Source of the DNA: Mycobacterium sp.
GTDB lineage: Bacteria > Actinomycetota > Actinomycetes > Mycobacteriales > Mycobacteriaceae
Direction: 5' to 3'
Assembly: GCA_016197405.1 (NCBI GenBank)
Contig: JACPVR010000022.1
Span: forward strand, 1 to 64,000
DNA length: 64,000 nucleotides
Shown here: positions 58,322 to 64,000 of the stretch, piece after piece
How positions within the stretch are numbered: the stretch's first letter is position 1
Layout: the number at the start of each line of letters is the position of its first letter
Position numbers and translations under genes: made by a program
Notes under the pieces: model-generated
The model's database searches: none
Seen by the model: the letters and a program-made list of their open reading frames with translations, nothing else
What the model was told of the DNA's origin: nothing

Positions 58322-59254
58322 GTGGACGGCATGCGAACCGGCTACGCGAAGTCGGGTGACCTCGATATCTACTACGAGGACATGGGTGATCCCGACGACC
58401 CCGCGGTCCTGCTGATCATGGGGCTCGGTGCGCAACTTCTGTTGTGGCGCAACGGTTTCTGCGAGAAGTTGATCGAGCGTGGCCTGCGGGTCATCCGGTT
58501 CGACAATCGTGACGTCGGACTGTCGAGCAAGCTGGACGGTCGCCGCGCCGCGGGCTCGCAGTACCCGCGGATGGTGCGTTCCTTCCTCGGAATGCGCAGC
58601 CCGGCGGTGTACACCCTCGAAGACATGGCCGACGACGGCGCCGCGGTGCTCGACCACCTCGGTATCGAGCGCGCACATATCGTCGGTGCCTCGATGGGCG
58701 GGATGATCGCCCAGGTGTTCGCCGGCCGGCACGCCGAGCGCGCGATATCGCTCGGAGTGATCTTCTCCAGTAACAATCAGCCGGCACTGCCGCCGCCCGA
58801 TCCGCGGGCGCTGTTCGCGATCATCAAGGGCCCGCCGCCCGGTTCGCCGCGCGAGGTCATCATCGACAACGCGGTACGGGTGACCCGCATCATCGGCAGC
58901 CCGGCGTATCCGGCGCCCGAGGAACGCATCCGGGCCGAAGCGGCCGAGGCCTACGACCGCTCCTACTACCCGGTGGGTATCGCCCGCCAGTTCGCCGCGA
59001 TCACCGGTAGCGGCAGCCTGCTGCATTACAACCGGGCCGTAGGCGTGCCCACCGTGGTGATCCACGGTTTGGCCGACCGGCTGATGCGGCCCAGCGGCAG
59101 CCGCGCCATGGCGAAAGCCATCGGGACAGCCCGGCTGGTGCTGTTCCCCGGTATGGGCCATGAGCTGCCCGAACAGCTGTGGGATCAGATCGTCGACCAG
59201 CTGCATCTGACGATCGCCGCAGGTAAGGCAGCCTCACTGGACTCGGCATCCTGA
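58322..59254 (+). CDS. lipG: Alpha/beta-hydrolase, LipG-like
   Basis: 310 residues from a GTG at 58322 (ATG at 58331 possible). Alpha/beta-hydrolase motifs are LLIMGLGAQLLLW (oxyanion strand), VGASMGGMIAQVF with the nucleophile Ser, VVIHGLADRLM with Asp, and FPGMGHELPEQLW with His. Rv0646c-like. It sits between the UbiB-like gene and the mycolic acid methyltransferases, suggesting a lipid ester or thioester substrate. No signal peptide. Confidence 0.9.
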   Translation: MDGMRTGYAKSGDLDIYYEDMGDPDDPAVLLIMGLGAQLLLWRNGFCEKLIERGLRVIRFDNRDVGLSSKLDGRRAAGSQYPRMVRSFLGMRSPAVYTLEDMADDGAAVLDHLGIERAHIVGASMGGMIAQVFAGRHAERAISLGVIFSSNNQPALPPPDPRALFAIIKGPPPGSPREVIIDNAVRVTRIIGSPAYPAPEERIRAEAAEAYDRSYYPVGIARQFAAITGSGSLLHYNRAVGVPTVVIHGLADRLMRPSGSRAMAKAIGTARLVLFPGMGHELPEQLWDQIVDQLHLTIAAGKAASLDSAS

Positions 59255-59363
59255 GGTCCGTCGGTTAGCATTGGATCGACATGCATCGGGGTGGGTTTTA
59301 CAAGATGCGTTGCGGGGAACGCGGAACTGCCTTGACCTAATACATAAGGAAGGCGTCGCCGCC

Positions 59364-60227
59364 ATGCCCAAAAAACTTCAGCCGCATTTCGAGGACGTCC
59401 AGGCGCACTACGACCTGTCCGACGAGTTCTTCGCACTCTTCCTCGACCCCACCCAGACCTACAGCTGCGCGTACTTCGAGCGCGACGACATGACGCTCGA
59501 AGAAGCACAGATCGCCAAGATCGACCTCGCGCTGGGCAAGCTGGGGCTGAAGCCCGGTATGACGCTGCTCGATGTCGGCTGCGGCTGGGGCGCCACCATG
59601 CGTCGCGCGGTGGAGAAGTACGACGTCAACGTCATCGGGCTGACCTTGAGCAAGAACCAGGCCGAGCACGTGCAGAGATCGTTCGACGCGATGGACAGTC
59701 CGCGTAGCAAGCAGGTGCTGCTGCAGGGCTGGGAGCAGTTCGACGAGCCCGTGGATCGCATAGTGTCCATCGGCGCGTTCGAGCACTTCGGCCACGATCG
59801 TTACCAGGACTTTTTCAAGATGGCCTACGACGCGCTGCCTGCCGACGGCGTCATGCTGCTGCACACCATCGTCGGATTCAACCCGGTGGAGGCCAAGGAA
59901 CTGGGTATCCCGATCAGCTTCGAGCTGGCCCGGTTCGTGAAGTTCATCATGACCGAGATCTTCCCGGGGGGACGGCTGCCGTCGATCCCGATGGTCGAGG
60001 AGCGCGCCGCCGAGGGCGGTTTCACCGTCAGCCGGGTTCAGCGGTTGCAGCCGCATTACGCCAAGACCCTCGACATCTGGGCGGCCGCTCTTGAGGCTCG
60101 CAAGGACGAGGCGATCGCCATCCAGTCCGAAGAGGTCTACGAACGGTATATGAAGTACCTGACCGGCTGCGCCAAGCTGTTCCGGCAGGGGCAGACCGAT
60201 GTCTGCCAGTTCACATGTGAAAAATAG
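59364..60227 (+). CDS. Mycolic acid cyclopropane/methoxy synthase family methyltransferase, copy 1
   Basis: 287 residues from the ATG at 59364; the upstream in-frame ATG at 59271 lacks family sequence. FEDVQAHYDLSDEFF, YSCAYFERDDMTLEEAQ, SAM motif LLDVGCGWGATM, SIGAFEHFG, EIFPGGRLPS and YLTGCAKLFRQG match the CmaA/MmaA/PcaA family. These modify meromycolate double bonds on ACP-linked chains using SAM. The position fits the mmaA cluster (Rv0642c-Rv0645c), but cyclopropanation versus hydroxylation or cis/trans choice cannot be read. Confidence 0.92.
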   Translation: MPKKLQPHFEDVQAHYDLSDEFFALFLDPTQTYSCAYFERDDMTLEEAQIAKIDLALGKLGLKPGMTLLDVGCGWGATMRRAVEKYDVNVIGLTLSKNQAEHVQRSFDAMDSPRSKQVLLQGWEQFDEPVDRIVSIGAFEHFGHDRYQDFFKMAYDALPADGVMLLHTIVGFNPVEAKELGIPISFELARFVKFIMTEIFPGGRLPSIPMVEERAAEGGFTVSRVQRLQPHYAKTLDIWAAALEARKDEAIAIQSEEVYERYMKYLTGCAKLFRQGQTDVCQFTCEK

Positions 60228-60362
60228 AGTGAAATAACTGCGCCGCGGACGTCATCCGGCCTGGCGCGGCGTTCCGGCATCAAGCAGCGGTGCAGGTATG
60301 GTCCAGTCACAGTGTCGGGCTGTTGATGCTGTTGAAGTACCAGAAAGGCAAGCGCGAGAAAA

Positions 60363-61247
60363 ATGGCTGACACTCAGGAGATGCGTCCTCACTTCGAGGA
60401 CATTCAGGCCCACTACGACTTATCGGACGATTTCTTCGGCGTCTTCCAGGATCCGACGCGCAAGTACAGCTGTGCGTACTTCACCGGACCCAACGTCACG
60501 TTGTCCGAAGCACAGATCGCCAACGTCGACCAGCACCTCGACTCGCTCGACCTCAAACCGGGCATGACGCTGCTCGAGGTCGGTTGCGGCTGGGGTCTGA
60601 CGCTGCAGCGCGCCATGGAGAAGTACGACGTCAATGTCATCGGCTTGACGTTGAGCAAGAACCAGCAGGCGTATTGCAACCAACTGCTTGCCGGCGTGAA
60701 GAGTGAGCGCACGTTCGACGTCCGCCTCGAAGGCTGGGAGCAGTTCCACAGCCCGGTCGACAGGATCGTCTCCATCGAAGCGTTCGAGCATTTCGGCTTC
60801 GAGCGCTACGACGACTTCTTCAAGACCTGCTTCGACATCCTGCCCGACGACGGCCGGATGACCATTCAGAGCAGCGTCGGCTATCACCCCGATGACCTGC
60901 AGGCCCGTGGCAAGAAGCTGACCTTCGAGCTGGCGCGCTTTGTGAAATTCATGATCACCGAGATCTTCCCCGGCGGACGCATCCCGAGTACCAAGATGAT
61001 GATCGAGCACGGCGAGAAGGCGGGTTTCGTGGTGCCCGAAGCGGTTTCGCTTCGCAACCACTACATCAAGACCCTGGGGATCTGGGCGGCGCGCCTCGAG
61101 CAGCACAAGGACGAGGCGATCGCGGCGACCGACCAGGAGAACTACGACCGCTACATGAAGTACCTGACGGGTTGCCAGTACTACTTCATCGACGAGGCCA
61201 TCGACGTCAGCTTGGTGACCTACCTGAAGCCTGGCGCGGCCGCGTAA
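60363..61247 (+). CDS. Mycolic acid cyclopropane/methoxy synthase family methyltransferase, copy 2
   Basis: 294 residues from the ATG at 60363. Same family: FEDIQAHYDLSDDFF, YSCAYFTGPNVTLSEAQ, LLEVGCGWGLTL, SIEAFEHFG, EIFPGGRIPSTK, YLTGCQYYF. It differs from copy 1 by a TIQSSVGYHPDD segment where copy 1 has LLHTIVGFNPVE. Its C-terminus ends SLVTYLKPGAAA in place of CQFTCEK. The divergence suggests a different position or stereochemistry of modification. It has its own 135-bp upstream gap and is followed by a classical terminator. Confidence 0.92.
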   Translation: MADTQEMRPHFEDIQAHYDLSDDFFGVFQDPTRKYSCAYFTGPNVTLSEAQIANVDQHLDSLDLKPGMTLLEVGCGWGLTLQRAMEKYDVNVIGLTLSKNQQAYCNQLLAGVKSERTFDVRLEGWEQFHSPVDRIVSIEAFEHFGFERYDDFFKTCFDILPDDGRMTIQSSVGYHPDDLQARGKKLTFELARFVKFMITEIFPGGRIPSTKMMIEHGEKAGFVVPEAVSLRNHYIKTLGIWAARLEQHKDEAIAATDQENYDRYMKYLTGCQYYFIDEAIDVSLVTYLKPGAAA

Positions 61248-61260
61248 GACGGCCTCGCGG

Positions 61261-61293
61261 AACGCCCCGGCACCTCGGTGCCGGGGCGTTTTT
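61261..61293 (+). terminator. Rho-independent terminator after the methyltransferase pair
   Basis: A 13-bp perfect stem AACGCCCCGGCAC (61261-61273) / complement (61278-61290), loop CTCG, directly followed by TTTTT. It starts 13 bp after the stop codon. Confidence 0.93.
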
Positions 61294-61627
61294 CGTTGTC
61301 CCGGGCCATGCGGCAAGCACGACGAATGATGTTTGCTGAACACGCCTTGCACAGCGCTTGTGCGTGTGGCAGGCCCCTCAGGCCGACCAAGCGGCATTTG
61401 CCTTAATTGACGCTCGCGTACACCAGCAAACTCAAATTCAATAGGAGATAGGGCCACAACTAGCGTCAAACGCAAAGAAATACGTGGTCTTAGGGGGTGT
61501 GGTCCCGTGTTACATCGAAAATAAATCAGGACTCAGCGAACGATTTCGTTGACGCGAAGGCACGGAATCTGCCATGCTTACGTCAATTCTCAGGGACTGC
61601 TCAGGTACCTAGCTTTAAGGGGGACAC
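61294..61627 (+). promoter_or_regulatory. Long leader/promoter region of the small exported protein gene
   Basis: 334 bp without a gene. TTGACG (61549-61554) and CATGCT (61573-61578), 18 bp apart, are a plausible promoter with start near 61585. Upstream, TTGACGCT (61407-61414) and its inverted copy AGCGTCAA (61462-61469) are 47 bp apart and could be a regulatory pair. The region is AT-richer than its surroundings. The SD AAGGGGGA is at 61616-61623. Confidence 0.45.
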
Positions 61628-62029
61628 ATGTCTACCGTTGCCACCACTTTCAACAACGGCCTCACCCGGTTCAAGGTGAGCACCGCCGCGGTCGCTGTTG
61701 CCGCGGCCGCCACCCTCACCCCGGCGGTGGTCGCCCAGGCTGCACCGGACATGATGCCGAGCGCCCCCGCGATCTCCAACCTGATGGAAGCACCCGCCGT
61801 GGTCGCCGGTGGCTTCGCACAGGACTGGATCTGGTTCGGGCCCACCAAGCCCAACGGCCCGAATCTCACGCCCGTGCTGGCCTTCAGCCCGCTGGCACTG
61901 GTTCCCGGCTTCCTGCAGCCGCTCTTCGGCTGGTACAAGAACATTCGGTTCACCGCCTGCGTCTTCGGCGTGACCCTGCGGATCGGCCCGTACGGCACGC
62001 TGACGGCCGGGTACAGCAAGGGTTGCTAG
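61628..62029 (+). CDS. Small secreted mycobacterial protein of unknown function
   Basis: 133 residues from the ATG at 61628 with strong SD. The signal peptide has a hydrophobic core (TAAVAVAAAATLTPAVV) and an AQA cleavage site near residue 38. The mature part is rich in Pro, Phe and Trp (DWIWFGPTKPNGPN, GWYKNIRFTACVFG) and has just two cysteines, Cys111 and the C-terminal Cys133, likely to form a disulfide. I recognise no family. Monocistronic, flanked by terminators. Confidence 0.75.
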   Translation: MSTVATTFNNGLTRFKVSTAAVAVAAAATLTPAVVAQAAPDMMPSAPAISNLMEAPAVVAGGFAQDWIWFGPTKPNGPNLTPVLAFSPLALVPGFLQPLFGWYKNIRFTACVFGVTLRIGPYGTLTAGYSKGC

Positions 62030-62047
62030 TCCCACCAACGTATTTCG

Positions 62048-62080
62048 CCAAGAGGGCGCCCTTTCAGGGCGCCCTCTTGG
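62048..62080 (+). terminator. Terminator after the small exported protein gene
   Basis: A 14-bp perfect stem CCAAGAGGGCGCCC (62048-62061) / complement (62067-62080), loop TTTCA, 18 bp after the stop. No T-tract follows. Confidence 0.85.
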
Positions 62081-62130
62081 TGCTTAATACCCGGGATACG
62101 GATGTCGGTCGAACATGGGAAGCCTGCTGA

Positions 62131-63996
62131 GTGCGTATTTTTTCGCGGAATCCGTCCAACGATCAACCGAATTCAGACGATGATCGCTCTGTGCACCCTG
62201 ATGAGGACGCGACAGTCCTGAGCCGAATACCCGGTCTGCGTAGTCGGCGCGAGGCGATCCTGTCCGGCGTCGTACTGGTTTTGATCGTCGGAGCATTCGC
62301 CGGTTGGCTGGCGTTGCGGGTGTCCGAAACCAAGTCCAACCTCGAAGATGCGCGCAGCAGTGCACAACAGGCGCGTGATGCGTTGTTGGCGGGCAAGGGC
62401 GATGACGCCACGACGGCAGCAGAAAGTGCCACCGCCCATGCGCATCAAGCGCGTGACGCGGCCCATTCCGTGCCGTGGAACATCGTGTCCGCGATCCCCT
62501 GGTTGGGCAGTCCCTTCAAGAGCGGACAGCAGATAACCGACGTGGTGCTGGGCTTGGCGACCGAAGTACTACAGCCCGCCGCGCGCGCCGGCGCCGCGCT
62601 GTCTCCCGACCGATTGCTTCAGGGCAATCGGGTGGATGTGCAGCTGCTGCGCGAGCAGGAGCCTGCGTTGAGCGCAATATCGGCCGATGCCAACCGGATT
62701 GACGCGCAAGCCCGGGCCATCAGTGATCCGGCGTATCTTTCGGCCATCAGTGAGGCCCGTACCCAGCTGCAGAGCCAGACCACGCAGATCACCAAGCTGC
62801 TGGAGAACACCGCGCTGGCCGCGCGCATCGCGCCGTCGATGATGGGCGCCGATGGCACCCGGACCTATTTCATGGGATTCCAGACCAATGCCGAAGCCCG
62901 GGGCACCGGTGGACTGCTCGGCGGGTTCGGCATCCTGCGGTTCGACAACGGCACCGCCACCGTCGACGACCTGGGCACCAACACCGAACTCAACAAGCCT
63001 TTCAAACCAATCGATCTCGGCCAGGAGTTCGCCGACAATTACGGATTCACCAATCCGTTCACCGATTACCGCAACAGCAACCAGAGCCCGCACTTCCCCT
63101 ATGCCGCACAGATCTGGAAGGCCATGTGGGCCCAGCAGTCCGGCAACAATGTCGACGGGGCCATCGCGATCGACCCGGTAGCGCTGAGCTACATCCTCGG
63201 GGCGGTCGGGCCGGTGACCATGCGCGACGGCGAGGTCGTGACCAAGGACAACGTGGTCGAGTTGACCGAATCGACTGCCTATAGTCGCTTCCCGACCGAT
63301 CAGGCCGCACGCAAGCAGTATCTGCAGGACATCGCCAACGAGGTCGTCAAGAAGATGACCGGGACCAAGGTGCAGAGTCCGCGTAATCTGCTCGAAGCCC
63401 TGGGCAGAGCCGTCAGCGAACGGCGCATCGCGGTGTGGAGCGCCTCCCCGGAAGATCAGAAGCTGCTGGAGGAAACCCCGCTGGCCCACACGATTCCGGA
63501 TGATGCCGCGCCGTACGCGGCGGTTGTCGTCAACAACCTCGGCGGCAACAAGATGGACTACTACCTCAAGCGGGGTATCGAATATGCCGCAGACGGTTGC
63601 GGCGACGCGACCCGGATGAGCACCGTCACGGTGCGACTGGCCAATGCCGCACCGAGTTCGGGCTTGCCGGACTATGTTTCGACGTCAGCGGGCCTCCGCA
63701 GCGATATCCCCATTCAGGTGCCGCCGGGGACGAACCTCGCCTCGGTGAAGTTGTACGGGACCAAGGGCGCGGCACTGGTCAGCGTCCTGTCCAACGGTCA
63801 GAAAGTGCCGGTCATCACCGGCGAAGAGCGTGGGCATCCGACCTTCGAAGTGCAGGTCGCCATACCGCCCGGCACCAATGGCGAGTTGAGCTTCCGGCTC
63901 TCCGAACCAGCCGCTGCCGGCGCGCCACGCGTACCCGTACAACCGTTGCTGGACCCTGTCACTCCCGTAGTATCGGTGCCCGAGTGCCCGAAATAG
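62131..63996 (+). CDS. DUF4012 membrane-anchored protein
   Basis: 621 residues from a GTG at 62131. An acidic/Ser-rich cytoplasmic start, one transmembrane helix (about 42-63), a helical region rich in Ala and Gln (65-110), then a large extracytoplasmic DUF4012 domain with MGADGTRTYFMGFQTNAEARGTGG, GAIAIDPVALSYILGAVGP, and a beta-rich C-terminus. DUF4012 proteins are common in actinobacterial envelope and polysaccharide loci; the function is unknown. It ends at the right edge of the window. Confidence 0.85.
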   Translation: MRIFSRNPSNDQPNSDDDRSVHPDEDATVLSRIPGLRSRREAILSGVVLVLIVGAFAGWLALRVSETKSNLEDARSSAQQARDALLAGKGDDATTAAESATAHAHQARDAAHSVPWNIVSAIPWLGSPFKSGQQITDVVLGLATEVLQPAARAGAALSPDRLLQGNRVDVQLLREQEPALSAISADANRIDAQARAISDPAYLSAISEARTQLQSQTTQITKLLENTALAARIAPSMMGADGTRTYFMGFQTNAEARGTGGLLGGFGILRFDNGTATVDDLGTNTELNKPFKPIDLGQEFADNYGFTNPFTDYRNSNQSPHFPYAAQIWKAMWAQQSGNNVDGAIAIDPVALSYILGAVGPVTMRDGEVVTKDNVVELTESTAYSRFPTDQAARKQYLQDIANEVVKKMTGTKVQSPRNLLEALGRAVSERRIAVWSASPEDQKLLEETPLAHTIPDDAAPYAAVVVNNLGGNKMDYYLKRGIEYAADGCGDATRMSTVTVRLANAAPSSGLPDYVSTSAGLRSDIPIQVPPGTNLASVKLYGTKGAALVSVLSNGQKVPVITGEERGHPTFEVQVAIPPGTNGELSFRLSEPAAAGAPRVPVQPLLDPVTPVVSVPECPK

Positions 63997-64000
63997 GGCA

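Overview
The window is a high-GC actinobacterial chromosome segment, almost certainly from a non-tuberculous Mycobacterium (Mycolicibacterium type). The evidence is the gene order around rpoB-rpoC, rpsL-rpsG-fusA-tuf, rplJ-rplL-mkl and the mycolic acid methyltransferases. This order follows, in inverted orientation, the stretch that corresponds to Rv0645c through Rv0688 in M. tuberculosis. Locus-tag parallels are from memory of that genome, not from a search. I saw no tRNA, rRNA or CRISPR array.

Left part (1-8.5 kb): the C-terminal end of an IS30-type transposase, a ferredoxin reductase (Rv0688-like), and then an arginine-catabolism island. The island holds an AsnC/Lrp regulator divergent from a pentein hydrolase and ornithine aminotransferase rocD, plus arginine deiminase arcA. 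It is interleaved with a mycofactocin-type SDR under a perfect KstR box and a SHOCT membrane protein. The island interrupts an otherwise conserved order.

8.6-13.9 kb: the str operon (rpsL-rpsG-fusA-tuf) with its promoter, terminator and upstream TetR gene. 14.0-19.0 kb: two DUF3060 exported proteins and an acyl-CoA operon fadE8-echA4-paaX-echA5 with overlapping start/stop codons. The mmpL5/mmpS5/Rv0678 locus expected between these blocks is absent. 19.0-23.7 kb: a membrane esterase, a cupin, an LpqP-like lipoprotein, and a TetR/cytochrome P450 divergent pair. 23.7-31.2 kb: rpoC and rpoB with the rpoB promoter. 31.6-34.7 kb: a large exported protein fusing two tandem alpha/beta-hydrolases to a C-terminal lipocalin, the most unusual gene here.

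34.8-43.0 kb: mkl/mceG, rplL, rplJ with a structured leader, and a tightly overlapping operon of GH38 alpha-mannosidase, SurA-like protein and NanK-like ROK kinase. 43.1-56.8 kb is an accessory block placed between the Rv0648-like and Rv0647c-like genes. It carries a complete histidine-utilisation locus (hutH, an IclR regulator, hutU, an M20 amidohydrolase in place of HutG, hutF, hutI) with matching palindromes before hutH and hutU. It also carries a flavin amine oxidase divergent from an EthR-like regulator across a 10-bp-phased repeat, a Mop-domain regulator with an orphan modA, and a WYL regulator divergent from two DinB-fold proteins across a perfect palindrome. 56.9-64 kb returns to conserved order: a UbiB/ABC1 kinase-like protein, lipG, two mycolic acid methyltransferases, a small exported protein and a DUF4012 membrane protein.
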